Origin: Novosphingobium album (ex Hu et al. 2023)
Lineage (GTDB): Bacteria > Pseudomonadota > Alphaproteobacteria > Sphingomonadales > Sphingomonadaceae
Assembly: GCF_022832385.1 (NCBI RefSeq)
Contig: NZ_JALHLE010000024.1
Location: 54,834 to 118,833, forward strand
DNA: 64,000 bases
Direction: 5' to 3'
This document shows, piece by piece, positions 1 to 8,476 of this stretch. Position 1 is the first letter of the stretch. Each line of letters begins with the position of its first letter. The notes beneath the pieces were generated by a model. That model saw only the letters and a program-made list of their open reading frames with translations. It did no database searches and was not told where the DNA came from. Both the position numbers and the translations under genes were made by a program.

Positions 1-68
1 ATGACACGCCACCACCGACATTCTTTCTAATGAACATCTATAATTACCTGATTTTTTGTAGTGATGTG

Positions 69-161
69 AAGCATGATACCATGCTTAAAATGGTACCTAT
101 CGTAATATCTGTATATCACTTTAATTGGTACCTTGCATTATACACTACCATGCAATATACA
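69..161 (+). promoter_or_regulatory. Promoter and operator candidates of the PadR operon
   Basis: A perfect 7-bp inverted repeat, AAGCATG-N4-CATGCTT, lies at 69-86. The octamer TACCATGC occurs at 77-84 and again at 146-153. GGTACC occurs at 92-97 and 127-132. A promoter-like pair, TTGCAT (133-138) and TATACA (156-161) with a 17-nt spacer, precedes the PadR start, and the second TACCATGC copy falls inside that spacer. PadR proteins commonly repress their own operons, so these palindromes are inferred to be its operators. The surrounding 1-186 is clearly more AT-rich than the rest of the window. Confidence 0.5.
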
Positions 162-186
162 CTCCTCATCCACAGGAGTTGATTCG

Positions 187-561
187 ATGTCCGAAATCGA
201 AATCCAGTTGAAGAAAGGGGTGCTCGGCCTGTGCGTGCTCGCCCTGCTGTCACGCGGTGACAGCTACGCCTACGAGATCGCGAGTCGCATGGCGGACGCA
301 GTCGATATGGGCGAAGGGACGATCTACCCGCTCATGCGCCGCATGCAGTCCGAAGGCCTTGTGACGACGTACCTGGAAGAATCGCCCTCGGGCCCGCCGC
401 GCAAGTATTACTGCATCACCGAGACCGGCCGTGCACGGCTCGCCGCACAGGTCAGCGAATGGCGCGGCTTCACCGCCGCCGTCGACAGCCTCATCGACGA
501 TACGCAGACCACTTCTCCCGCCAACGCCGCTCAGGAAGGGGAACCCAGCCATGACGCGTAA
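187..561 (+). CDS. PadR family transcriptional regulator
   Basis: A 124-residue winged-helix repressor. The N-terminal half (about residues 10-75) carries the PadR pattern: a hydrophobic first helix (VLGLCVLALLSRG), SYAYEI, then the recognition region EGTIYPLMRRMQSEGLV and the wing GPPRKYYCITETGR. The ATG at 187 is chosen because AGGAG lies 8 nt upstream (174-178); an in-frame ATG at 133 lies within the promoter region. The end overlaps the following HAAS-domain gene by 11 nt. PadR genes are often first in operons with HAAS/DUF1700 and DUF2807-type proteins, as here. The ligand cannot be told from sequence. Confidence 0.9.
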   Translation: MSEIEIQLKKGVLGLCVLALLSRGDSYAYEIASRMADAVDMGEGTIYPLMRRMQSEGLVTTYLEESPSGPPRKYYCITETGRARLAAQVSEWRGFTAAVDSLIDDTQTTSPANAAQEGEPSHDA

Positions 562-1117
562 CGAGTTCATCAAGCGCCTGAAGGCCGGCCTCAAGGGCAT
601 GCCGCAGGCCGATATCGACGAGATCGCCGCCGACTACGAAGACCACTTCATGGCCGGCATGGCCGAGGGCCGCAGCGAAGAGGAGGTCGCCGCTGCCCTC
701 GGCAATCCGGCCCGTCTGGCCCGCGAACTCCGCTTCGAGGCCGGCTTCCGCAACTGGGAAAGCGACCGCTCGCCATCCTCCGCATGGGCCGCGATCCTCG
801 CCTTCATGGGTCTGGCGACGATCGACATCCTGATCCTGCTGCCGATTGTTCTGCCGATCATCGGCGTCGTCTTCGGCCTGTTCGTGGCCGTGCTATCCTG
901 CTTCGTCGCAGGCGGCTTCGTGCTGATTGTCGGGCCATTCAACGGCTTTCCCGGAGGATGGCTCGTCGCGATCCTTGGAGGCCTCGGCATCATGAGCGCT
1001 TCGGTCGCCGCAGGCGCCCTGCTCACCCTGATCAGTATCTGGATCATCAATGCCCTCATGTGGTTCGGCCGGCTGCACTACCGCGTGATCGAACCCGCGA
1101 TCCATTCCGAAGACTGA
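551..1117 (+). CDS. DUF1700 (HAAS domain) membrane protein
   Basis: A 188-residue protein. Residues 1-65 are charged and helical and match the HAAS/DUF1700 signature (EFIKRLKAGLKGMP, IAADYEDHF, ALGNPARLAREL). From about residue 78 three or four hydrophobic segments follow, rich in Ile, Gly and Val, so the C-terminal part is an inner-membrane domain. The ATG at 551 overlaps the PadR stop, suggesting translational coupling. The HAAS domain is thought to connect to PadR-type regulation; the precise function is unknown. Confidence 0.85.
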   Translation: MTRNEFIKRLKAGLKGMPQADIDEIAADYEDHFMAGMAEGRSEEEVAAALGNPARLARELRFEAGFRNWESDRSPSSAWAAILAFMGLATIDILILLPIVLPIIGVVFGLFVAVLSCFVAGGFVLIVGPFNGFPGGWLVAILGGLGIMSASVAAGALLTLISIWIINALMWFGRLHYRVIEPAIHSED

Positions 1118-1142
1118 CGAGACGAAAGAAAGGAACCACAAG

Positions 1143-1853
1143 ATGTTCAGGAAACTGCTCATCGTATTCGCCAGCGGCGTGATCCTCTCGATCGTCGCTT
1201 TCAGCACAGCCTGGGTCGTGGGCGGCGACAGCCTGAAGAAGACCTTCACCGAAGGCGACGGCTGGTCATGGACGATCGGGGACGACGAAGATCAAGGGCC
1301 CCGCAAGAGCCGCAGCTTCACCGTCGACCCGGGCGCCCAGCTCGCCATGGAAATCCCGGTGGAGCTCAGCTTCACCCGGGGCGACAAGGCCGAGATGGTC
1401 GTCTCCGGTCCGGCCAACGTCGTCGACCGTCTGGTCTGGGAAAACGGCCACCTGTCGGTCCCCGGCAATGTCCACATGCGCCACGGCCTCAAGGTGCGGA
1501 TCACCGCACCCGAAATCACCGGGCTGGACCTCGACGCACCAGGCGACGTGACGCTCACCGGCCTGCAACAGGACCGGTTCACGCTGAAGTCGGAAGGCGC
1601 CGTGAACCTCGAAGCGGACGGCAAGGTCCGCAAGGTCTTCGTTACCACTGAAGGCGCCGGCAACATCGACCTCGAGAAGCTGGCCGTCGAAGATGCCACC
1701 GTGCGTATGGATGGCGTCGGTAATGTCACGATCGGTGCCAGCGGTCTGGTCGATGTCGAAATCAATGGCGCAGGCCACGTAAGCTTGGTCCGCAAGCCTG
1801 AAACGCTGCGTAGCCAGATCAACGGCATCGGTTCGATCGACCACGATTACTAA
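1143..1853 (+). CDS. DUF2807/DUF4097-type beta-helical envelope protein
   Basis: A 236-residue protein with an N-terminal signal or anchor (about residues 4-26), then a region with repeated short beta-strand units (GLDLDAPGDVTLTGL, LKSEGAVNLEADGKV, TTEGAGNIDLEKL, MDGVGNVTIGASG), the regular pattern of the head-GIN/DUF2807 beta-helix. AGGA at 1131-1134 supports the ATG at 1143. It follows the HAAS gene by 25 nt and is probably the last gene of the PadR operon. It is likely periplasmic or membrane-anchored; its job is unknown, although such operons are usually discussed as envelope-stress modules. Confidence 0.75.
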   Translation: MFRKLLIVFASGVILSIVAFSTAWVVGGDSLKKTFTEGDGWSWTIGDDEDQGPRKSRSFTVDPGAQLAMEIPVELSFTRGDKAEMVVSGPANVVDRLVWENGHLSVPGNVHMRHGLKVRITAPEITGLDLDAPGDVTLTGLQQDRFTLKSEGAVNLEADGKVRKVFVTTEGAGNIDLEKLAVEDATVRMDGVGNVTIGASGLVDVEINGAGHVSLVRKPETLRSQINGIGSIDHDY

Positions 1854-1915
1854 GCAAAATCAGGGAGGAGAGCCGCCGGAGATTGCGTGTCCCCTGCTCC
1901 GGCGGTCCCACAAAG

Positions 1916-1952
1916 AAGGCCGCGCCGTTCCCCCCGACGGCGCGGCCTTTTT
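1916..1952 (+). terminator. Intrinsic terminator of the PadR operon
   Basis: A perfect 13-bp GC-rich stem (1916-1928 with 1937-1949) closes an 8-nt loop, and a T-run covers 1948-1952. A second, smaller inverted repeat (1873-1881 with 1897-1905) lies just before it. Confidence 0.9.
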
Positions 1953-1986
1953 CATGTGCAGATCAGATACGACCGCGTCATACAAG

Positions 1987-2016
1987 GGCTCGATGAGCCT
2001 GACTCATCGAGCCTTT
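1987..2016. terminator. Stem-loop terminator candidate
   Basis: An 11-bp perfect stem (GGCTCGATGAG, 1987-1997, with 2003-2013), 5-nt loop, followed by TTT on the plus strand. It lies between the PadR operon and the 3' end of the minus-strand phosphoesterase, so it may act as a second or bidirectional stop. Confidence 0.55.
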
Positions 2017-2080
2017 GTTACGCCGTGCAGCGCTTGAGCATTTTCCAGGTCTGATGCGTCAGCATCTCAGAGACTTGGCA

Positions 2081-2947
2081 TCAGTGCACCGGCGGATCGG
2101 CGAGCGGAACCGTGCCCACCGGGGCAACGGGTTCACCCCGCTCGCGCGGCGGCAGCGCATTTTCGGGCACGCCGCCAATCTGCATGTCCGGTGTCGCCAC
2201 ATGTTCCAGATTGCGGGCCTCGACGCGCAGGCCATCGCCATCAATGACGATCTCATTGAAGCTGGGAGGTGTCGAGCGGATACGCTTCGACAATGTGCCC
2301 GCCCCGATCATGCGCAATGGGCCTGCGGCAGTCTGCACGGTGAGATCGAAGGGATCATGGATATGCCCGGACAGCACGCCCATGACCTTGCGCCCGGCCA
2401 GTGCCTCCATCGCCCTCGTGCCGTTGATCGTCAGCAGCTTGCCGTCACGCTCGCGCCGCTCGGTCAGCGGATGGTGAGCCGCCACCAGAATGCGCGTACC
2501 TTCGGGATGCGCATCGATCGCGGCCAGGCATTCCGCCAGCGCCTTGTCCGTCACCCAGCCATTCGACCAGGGAAAGCGCTGGTATTGCGCCCGCGTTGTC
2601 GTGCGCAGCGGAACGATCGCCAGACCGGGCAGGTCCAGCTCCGTCTCGACCAGCTTCTCGATCGCGCGAAACCTGTCGTAAGGCGCGAAAAAGCGCTGGT
2701 AGAGGTTGAAGTAGGGAATGTCGTGATTGCCCACCTCGACCGTGACCGGCACGTCGAGCGCATTGATCCAGTTACAGGCAGCGCGAAATTCCCGGTGCCG
2801 CGCGCGCATCGTGAGATCGCCGGTAATGACGACGGCATCCGGCCTTTCGCGGACAATGCACTCTTTTGCCCAGGCAATCGCGCGCGTGTCTTCCAGCCCG
2901 AAGTGAATGTCGCTGAGCTGGAACAGCCTGAGCGCGCGTTGCGGCAT
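2081..2947 (-). CDS. Metallophosphoesterase (CpdA-like, calcineurin fold)
   Basis: A 288-residue cytosolic enzyme. All dinuclear-metal motifs of the calcineurin-like family appear in order: SDIHFG, TGDLT, GNHD, AAHHP and SGHIH. This arrangement resembles class III cAMP phosphodiesterases (CpdA), but the substrate is not fixed by sequence. The ATG at 2947 is preferred because AAGG, overlapping the stop of the lipid kinase, lies about 9 nt upstream; an ATG at 2968 would overlap that gene by 11 nt. It is the third gene of a minus-strand set with the lipid kinase and a small membrane protein. Confidence 0.85.
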   Translation of the reverse strand: MPQRALRLFQLSDIHFGLEDTRAIAWAKECIVRERPDAVVITGDLTMRARHREFRAACNWINALDVPVTVEVGNHDIPYFNLYQRFFAPYDRFRAIEKLVETELDLPGLAIVPLRTTTRAQYQRFPWSNGWVTDKALAECLAAIDAHPEGTRILVAAHHPLTERRERDGKLLTINGTRAMEALAGRKVMGVLSGHIHDPFDLTVQTAAGPLRMIGAGTLSKRIRSTPPSFNEIVIDGDGLRVEARNLEHVATPDMQIGGVPENALPPRERGEPVAPVGTVPLADPPVH

Positions 2948-2957
2948 CGCGGAAACC

Positions 2958-3827
2958 TTACCGTGCATCGATCGTCGTCACCAGATCGACCTCGCAAAGC
3001 GCGGGTTCGAACAGTTCTTCGGCACCGCCATCGAAGGGTTCGCCATCGATCAGCAGCCCCATGGGCTCGCCGTCCGGGCATGCCAGCCGGATCTTGCCAT
3101 GCCGACCCAGTTCATCGTGCGGGCCGTTGCGGAAGTTGCGGTTGAGCAGGGCAATCCCCTGCCCGGCGTAGTCGCCAAGCGATTCGGCATAGTAGCCGTT
3201 CGCTTCAAGGCCATCGTCGTGCGGTGTCACAGTGATCGCGGCATAGCCTTCCTCGCGCCCGCAGTCGACCTCCTCGCACACCACCCTCGGACCATTGGCG
3301 GATTGACTGATCGCCTCGCGCGTGGTGGCAACGATTTCCAGCACATCGGCCGCGCGCATGGCCTCGCGAACTTCGTTCCAGATAGTGCCGGGACCGGCCA
3401 GAATCCCGGTAAGCCCTGTGCCATGGCGCGTGCGTATCACCGGCGGACGCACGCGGCACAAGGGCGCTCCTGCGAGGCGGGCAATTATCTCCGGCGCTTG
3501 TGCGTCGCCGTGCATCCGCCTGGACAGCATGTTCATCGTACCGCCGGGCAAGACCAGCACCGCGCCGCGCCATCCGGCCACATTCGCCACAGCCTCATGA
3601 ATCGAGCCATCCCCGGTGAACACCGCGAGAATGGAGACACCGGCCGCGTCCAGGTCCGCTGGTCCGGGCAATGGTTCGTCGGGAAAGGCTATGATGCGAT
3701 CGACCATAAAGCCCGCTTCGGCCAATGCGGACTGCACTCCCGCCCTGGCCTCTTCATCGTTGCTGCCGCTGGCAGCATTGCAGACGAGCCAGGCATGCAC
3801 GCCGCTGTTGTCATCCAAGTCTTCCAT
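2958..3827 (-). CDS. Diacylglycerol/lipid kinase catalytic-domain protein
   Basis: A 289-residue protein of the DAGK_cat (YegS/DgkB) family. The N-terminal NAASG, the phosphate-binding FTGDGSIHEAVANV and the PGGTMNMLSRRM motif are visible. The usual second motif reads GDGT-x-NE; here it is GDGSIHEA, with His in place of Asn, so the substrate or activity may deviate. The C-terminal beta domain (ILAGPGTIWNEV through IDGEPFDGG) is present and the length is normal. It probably phosphorylates a lipid at the inner membrane, and is co-directional with the phosphoesterase. Confidence 0.8.
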   Translation of the reverse strand: MEDLDDNSGVHAWLVCNAASGSNDEEARAGVQSALAEAGFMVDRIIAFPDEPLPGPADLDAAGVSILAVFTGDGSIHEAVANVAGWRGAVLVLPGGTMNMLSRRMHGDAQAPEIIARLAGAPLCRVRPPVIRTRHGTGLTGILAGPGTIWNEVREAMRAADVLEIVATTREAISQSANGPRVVCEEVDCGREEGYAAITVTPHDDGLEANGYYAESLGDYAGQGIALLNRNFRNGPHDELGRHGKIRLACPDGEPMGLLIDGEPFDGGAEELFEPALCEVDLVTTIDAR

Positions 3828-3863
3828 GCGAAGAAAAACCGGTCATCCGCTGCGGAGTTCCCG

Positions 3864-4133
3864 CTAGACCCGGCCGCTCGAAATCAGCCAGGCAGAGAGG
3901 CCGTTGAGCACCGAGTAGAGAAAATAGATCCAGGCCCACCCCATCGATCCGGCAGCCGCCATGATCATCGCGCCGAGAAGCATGACGAATTCGACCACCA
4001 GGCTCAGCCGGCCGCCCAGCGGCTTGAACAACCAGGGGACCTGAGCCAGCATTGGATGCCCGCTTTCCAGCACGGCCTTGTGCGCGGCGAAGTTGAAAAC
4101 ACCCAGACAGAAAACGACGAGCAATGGCAGCAT
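3864..4133 (-). CDS. Small membrane protein of unknown function
   Basis: An 89-residue protein with three probable hydrophobic segments (LPLLVVFCLGVFNFA, LVVEFVMLLGAMIMAAAG, WAWIYFLYSVLNGLSAWL). The ATG at 4133 is chosen because AAAGAGA precedes it; the reading frame runs on upstream but with non-coding-like, Arg-rich sequence. It lies 36 nt upstream of the lipid kinase gene and probably starts that operon. I do not recognise a named family. Confidence 0.65.
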   Translation of the reverse strand: MLPLLVVFCLGVFNFAAHKAVLESGHPMLAQVPWLFKPLGGRLSLVVEFVMLLGAMIMAAAGSMGWAWIYFLYSVLNGLSAWLISSGRV

Positions 4134-4399
4134 CGTCTCTTTTCTAGCGCGCCAGCCTCCCCCTGACCAGAACCCGCCGTGCAAGGACCAAATCACAAGC
4201 GAATCGGACCGTGCAGATACCGCCACAAGGGCATGTCGTTTGTCGACTACAAATGTCGTTCGTCCATCCCGCCTGCGCTTTGTCGAGGGTCGATGACCGG
4301 CAATCGACCTCCACGTGAATGGCGGGGAGGAGTGGCGCACAACACACTCATCGAGCCGGAAGCACCCCCCGGCACGGCTCGCCAGAGGAGGAAATCACC

Positions 4400-4717
4400 A
4401 TGTTCAAGAATGCCCCGATCGCCGCCGCCCTGCTTGGCCTCGCCCTGACCACCGCTCCGGCATTCGCCGCCGAGAAGACCAAGGTCCGCGTGGAATATAC
4501 CGATCTCGACCTGACCACGGCCGAAGGCCAGCACACGCTGGAACGCCGCCTGGACATCGCCGCCCGCAATGCCTGCGGCATGGACCAGCACACCACCGGG
4601 TCGCGCCTGCCGAGCCCTCAGGCCCGCGCCTGCTACAAGCAGGCCACCGCCCGCGCGCAGGATGTGATGGCCACCGCCATCGACAATGCCAGTGAAGAAA
4701 GCCGCATGGGTGGCTGA
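4400..4717 (+). CDS. UrcA family protein
   Basis: A 105-residue exported protein. Residues 1-23 are a signal peptide ending in AFA. The mature part shows the UrcA-family pattern: VRVEYTDLDLTTAEGQ, LERRLDIAARNACG and a second cysteine in RACYKQATARAQ, giving a cysteine pair that could form a periplasmic disulfide. GAGGAG at 4385-4390 supports the ATG at 4400. UrcA proteins are small periplasmic proteins found mainly in Sphingomonadales and Caulobacterales; their role is unknown. The gene stands alone between divergent and convergent neighbours. Confidence 0.85.
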   Translation: MFKNAPIAAALLGLALTTAPAFAAEKTKVRVEYTDLDLTTAEGQHTLERRLDIAARNACGMDQHTTGSRLPSPQARACYKQATARAQDVMATAIDNASEESRMGG

Positions 4718-4783
4718 TACTCAGGAAGGACGTGGCCTCCTTCCCTTCACCGGTTTTTCCAGGTCCCTAAAAAATAAACCCGG

Positions 4784-4820
4784 AAAAAAACTGGCGGGCT
4801 TAACGGCCCGCCATTTTTTT
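4784..4820. terminator. Bidirectional intrinsic terminator
   Basis: An 8-bp stem TGGCGGGC/GCCCGCCA (4792-4799 with 4806-4813), TTAACG loop, flanked by an A-run (4784-4790) and a T-run (4814-4820). It can therefore stop transcripts from both the UrcA gene and the response regulator. The response-regulator stop codon (4800-4802) lies in the loop. Confidence 0.9.
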
Positions 4821-5555
4821 AACGGCCGGCAGATAGGTGCGGCCGATCCGCAAGGTCTCTCCATCACCGGTCTCGACGGACCAGACGCCCAGACCCTCGT
4901 GCTTGAGGCCGGAAACATAGTCCCGGCGCACGATGCAGCTGCGGTGAATGCGAATGAACTGCTGCGGATCGAGCCGCTCTTCCAGACCGGTGATAGTCTG
5001 GAGCAGGAGAAAGCTCTGCCCGTTCACGTGCAACCGCACGTAATCCCTCTCCGCGTCGATCCGCTGAACGTCTTGCGCGGGCACGCGCACCAGTTCCGAA
5101 CGGTGCGGCACCCAGAACTCCGAAAGCCACTGGCTCGACAATTCCGTTCGCTGGCCCCGGCGCGCGACAACGCGGCTGACGGCGCGCTCCAGGCGGTCCG
5201 GCGCCACAGGCTTGAGGACATAGTCGATGGCATCGAGATCGAACGCCTCGACGGCGAACTCGTCATGCGCGGTCACGAAAATCACCGCAGGGGGATTTTC
5301 CCGGCCGGAGAGTTGCCGGGCCACAGTAAGTCCGTCAGTTCCCGGCATCGTCAGGTCGAGCAGCAGGAGATCCGGCGTAAGCGCATCGACCAGCCGCAAC
5401 GCCGCTTCGCCGTCGCTGGCCGTGCCGACGACGGTGACGCCATCGATCCGGGCACAGATCACCTGCATCCGTTCGACCGCAAGCGGTTCGTCATCGACGA
5501 TCAGCGCGCGCAGGGCGCTCAATTCGGGCGGCGCAGCCGGTGCAATCTCAGACAA
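4800..5555 (-). CDS. LytTR-type response regulator
   Basis: A two-domain regulator of about 251 residues. A receiver domain (residues 12-130) shows IVDDEPLA, the phospho-acceptor Asp in LLLDLTMPG, FVTAHDE and the LKPV switch lysine. A C-terminal LytTR DNA-binding domain (from about 150) has RIDAERDYVRLHV, FIRIHRSCIVRR and IGRTYLPAVKK. I prefer the TTG at 5555, which overlaps the stop of the kinase gene by 8 nt and has GGAG 7 nt upstream; an ATG at 5600 would add 15 residues and overlap the kinase much further. It pairs with the histidine kinase just upstream. Confidence 0.85.
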   Translation of the reverse strand: MSEIAPAAPPELSALRALIVDDEPLAVERMQVICARIDGVTVVGTASDGEAALRLVDALTPDLLLLDLTMPGTDGLTVARQLSGRENPPAVIFVTAHDEFAVEAFDLDAIDYVLKPVAPDRLERAVSRVVARRGQRTELSSQWLSEFWVPHRSELVRVPAQDVQRIDAERDYVRLHVNGQSFLLLQTITGLEERLDPQQFIRIHRSCIVRRDYVSGLKHEGLGVWSVETGDGETLRIGRTYLPAVKKMAGR

Positions 5556-6840
5556 GGCCGCGCTCCAGCGGCATGCGCAGAACCGTCTCGAAGCCGCCAT
5601 CGGGCCGCTTTCCGGACGTCAGGGTTCCAGCCTGGCCGAAACGAGCACGCAAACGGTCACGGACGTTGTTGAGCCCGATGCCGCATCCTTCCGCCTTGGG
5701 TCCACGGTCCTTGCCCGGCCCATCGTCGCTGACGGCAATGACGAGCTGTCCGCCTTCGCGGCGGGCCTTGATGGCCACCGTCACCGGCCGCTGGGTGGCC
5801 GCAACGGCATATTTGACCGAATTTTCGACGAGCGGTTGCAGGATCATGCCCGGCACCATCGCATTGACAGCTTCCGGGTCAACATCAATTCGCGTCAGCA
5901 ATCGATTGGGGAAGCGCACGGCCTCGATCGCGAAGTAGAGTTTCTGCAATTCGATCTCGTCCGCCAGCCGCAAATCGTTGGTCGGATCGCCTGAAAGCGT
6001 CCGGCGGTAGAACGTCGAAAGCGTCTGGATCATCTCTTCCGCGTCTTCCTGCCGTCCTGTCATGACCAGCGCGGAGAGCGAGTTCAGCGTGTTGAACAGG
6101 AAGTGCGGATTGACCTGATAACGCAGGCTGCGCAGCTCCGCCGCCTCGGCCGCGCGCCGGTATTCGCCCTCGCGCCGCTCCGCCGCGCGTGCATCCTCGG
6201 CCTTGGCCAGCGCGAAATAGAGCGCGGCCCAGGCCAGAACGAGGAAATAGCGTCCGAACGCATTGTCCGCGATCGCCGCCCAGCGAGCGTAGCTCTGGCC
6301 CAGCACCGAGCCGGTGTGAATCGTGATCGCCGATCCCTTGGTCGCCAGTTCCGGTTCGCCGGTTTCCTCAGGCGCCGCAGTATCACCAACGCGAGGAGGG
6401 GCAGGCGGTGCCGGCGGCACTTTCGGCAGGTCGACCAGGATATTACCGGCTTCATCGCGCGAAATGCGGACATTGCCGGCCTTGATAGCCGCCACATCGT
6501 TTTCGTCGCCATAGGCCTGCGTGACGTCGATATCGGAAAAGATCGCGTCATTGATGATGCTGAGCAGCAGCGATAGCGGCAATGCTCCGACCAGCACCAC
6601 CGCAAGCCGCACCGGCCCCGACTTGCGATCCAGCAGTTGCAGCAGCGGCCAGACCGCAGCCATCACCAGCATCGAAAGAATGCAGATCGTCAGGCGGCGC
6701 GAGATAATCGGCCAGGCGAAGTCGAAGCCCATGAAGGCCCCGCGCAACGTCGCCACGATAAAATAGCACGCCCACAACGCCGCCAGCGACAGCAGCACAA
6801 GGCGCGCAGAGACGCGCGGAGTGTCGGCTTCATCAATCAT
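5548..6840 (-). CDS. LytS/YehU-type sensor histidine kinase
   Basis: A 430-residue inner-membrane kinase. There are three or four membrane segments in residues 10-110, a Pro-rich soluble linker (about 140-165), one more hydrophobic segment near 205, and the His_kinase domain. The phospho-acceptor His is in YQVNPHFLFNTLNS, followed by an N-box (LQPLVENSVKYA), DDGPG and GIGLNNVRDRL of the HATPase_c domain. This is the class that partners LytTR regulators, and the response regulator gene follows with an overlapping start. The stimulus is unknown. Confidence 0.88.
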   Translation of the reverse strand: MIDEADTPRVSARLVLLSLAALWACYFIVATLRGAFMGFDFAWPIISRRLTICILSMLVMAAVWPLLQLLDRKSGPVRLAVVLVGALPLSLLLSIINDAIFSDIDVTQAYGDENDVAAIKAGNVRISRDEAGNILVDLPKVPPAPPAPPRVGDTAAPEETGEPELATKGSAITIHTGSVLGQSYARWAAIADNAFGRYFLVLAWAALYFALAKAEDARAAERREGEYRRAAEAAELRSLRYQVNPHFLFNTLNSLSALVMTGRQEDAEEMIQTLSTFYRRTLSGDPTNDLRLADEIELQKLYFAIEAVRFPNRLLTRIDVDPEAVNAMVPGMILQPLVENSVKYAVAATQRPVTVAIKARREGGQLVIAVSDDGPGKDRGPKAEGCGIGLNNVRDRLRARFGQAGTLTSGKRPDGGFETVLRMPLERGLV

Positions 6841-6928
6841 GAACGCTTCGCTTATCGCGAATGCCGGGCTGCGCGCCAGCCTTCCGGTCGGCGCGCATAT
6901 GCCCTTCGTCGATCAGGAAGGCCGGTGC

Positions 6929-8449
6929 TCAGGCGAGCAGGCCTTCCTTCGCGATCTTTTCCTGCCACACCAGTGGAGCCAGCTGGTGGACATTCTTGCC
7001 TTCCGAATCGACCGCCACGGTCACCGGCATGTCCTGCACGGTGAATTCGTAGATCGCTTCCATGCCCAGATCCTCGAACCCGACGACCCTGGCTTCCTTG
7101 ATCGCGCGCGCGACAAGATAAGCCGCACCGCCGACCGCCATGAGATAGGCGGACTGGTGGTTGGCGATCGACTGGGTCGCTGCAGGGCCGCGTTCGGACT
7201 TGCCGATGCAGGCCAGCAAGCCCTGATCGAGCATCATGTCCATGAACTTGTCCATGCGCGTCGCGGTGGTCGGGCCGGCCGGGCCGACGACTTCGTCGCG
7301 CACCGGATCGACCGGGCCAACGTAGTAGATCACGCGGCCCTTGAAATCGACCGGCAGCTCCTCGCCCTTGGCGAGCATGTCCTGGATGCGCTTGTGCGCG
7401 GCGTCGCGGCCGGTCAGCATCTTGCCGTTGAGCAGCAGGCGGTCGCCCTGCTTCCAGCTCTTGACGATTTCGGGAGTCAGCGTGTCGAGATCGACGCGGA
7501 TCGCTTCCTTGCTAGGCTTCCACTCGACCTCGGGCCAGTCGGCGAGGTTGGGCTTTTCGAGGTACTTCGGGCCCGAACCATCGAGCGTGAAGTGCGCGTG
7601 GCGGGTCGCGGCACAGTTGGGGATCATCGCCACCGGCTTGCCCGCAGCGTGGCATGGCCAGTCCATGATCTTGACGTCGAGGATGGTCGAAAGCCCGCCC
7701 AGTCCCTGCGCGCCGATGCCCAGTGCGTTGACCTTGTCGAAGATCTCGATGCGCAGCGCCTCGATGTCGTTCTGCGGGCCGCGCGCCTTGAGCTGACCCA
7801 TGTCGATCGGGTCCATCAGGCTCTGCTTGGCGAGCTTCACGCAGTGCTCGGCGGTGCCGCCGATGCCGATGCCCAGCATGCCCGGCGGGCACCAGCCGGC
7901 ACCCATCTGCGGCAGCATCTCGATCACCCAGTCGACGATCGAATCGCTCGGGTTCATCATCTTGAATTTGGATTTGTTCTCCGAACCGCCGCCCTTGGCA
8001 GCGACGTCGACCGAGACTTTCGAGCCCGGCACCATGCTGACCGACAGCACGCAAGGCGTGTTGTCCTTGGTGTTGCGTCGGGTGAAGGCAGGATCGGCGA
8101 GAACAGAGGCGCGCAGCTTGTTCTCGGGATTGTTGTAGGCGCGGCGCACGCCTTCATCGACCACGTCCTGAAGCGAGCGATCAGACTCGAGGCGGCAGTT
8201 CTGGCCCCATTCGATGAACACGTTGACGATGCCGGTGTCCTGGCAGATCGGGCGATGCCCTTCGGCGCACATACGGCTGTTGGTGAGAATCTGCGCGATC
8301 GCGTCCTTGGCGGCAGGACCCTGCTCGGCCTCATAGGCTTCACCCAGCGCACGGATGTAATCCATCGGGTGGTAATAGCTGATGTATTGCAGGGCGTCGG
8401 CGACACTCTCGATCAGGTCGTCTTCGCGGATGGTCACCATTTCGGCCAT
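6929..8449 (-). CDS. Class I fumarate hydratase (Fe-S dependent)
   Basis: A 506-residue single-chain fumarase of the FumA/FumB class, interconverting fumarate and malate in the TCA cycle with a [4Fe-4S] cluster. The N-terminal alpha domain contains the cluster cysteines in RPICQDTG, GAGWCPPG and NCAATRHAH; the C-terminal beta part contains GPTTATRMDKF and FEDLGMEAIYEF. The ATG at 8449 is chosen, with GGGAG 10 nt upstream; a TTG two codons earlier lies too close to that site. A GC-rich inverted repeat downstream (6870-6877 with 6890-6897) has no T-run. Confidence 0.93.
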   Translation of the reverse strand: MAEMVTIREDDLIESVADALQYISYYHPMDYIRALGEAYEAEQGPAAKDAIAQILTNSRMCAEGHRPICQDTGIVNVFIEWGQNCRLESDRSLQDVVDEGVRRAYNNPENKLRASVLADPAFTRRNTKDNTPCVLSVSMVPGSKVSVDVAAKGGGSENKSKFKMMNPSDSIVDWVIEMLPQMGAGWCPPGMLGIGIGGTAEHCVKLAKQSLMDPIDMGQLKARGPQNDIEALRIEIFDKVNALGIGAQGLGGLSTILDVKIMDWPCHAAGKPVAMIPNCAATRHAHFTLDGSGPKYLEKPNLADWPEVEWKPSKEAIRVDLDTLTPEIVKSWKQGDRLLLNGKMLTGRDAAHKRIQDMLAKGEELPVDFKGRVIYYVGPVDPVRDEVVGPAGPTTATRMDKFMDMMLDQGLLACIGKSERGPAATQSIANHQSAYLMAVGGAAYLVARAIKEARVVGFEDLGMEAIYEFTVQDMPVTVAVDSEGKNVHQLAPLVWQEKIAKEGLLA

Positions 8450-8476
8450 GGACAATGCGCTCCCGGGTTAGGCGGA

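Noticed and set aside
6870..6897. 8-bp inverted repeat downstream of fumarase as a terminator
   Set aside because: The stem TGCGCGCC/GGCGCGCA is real but has a 12-nt loop and no U-run on either strand.
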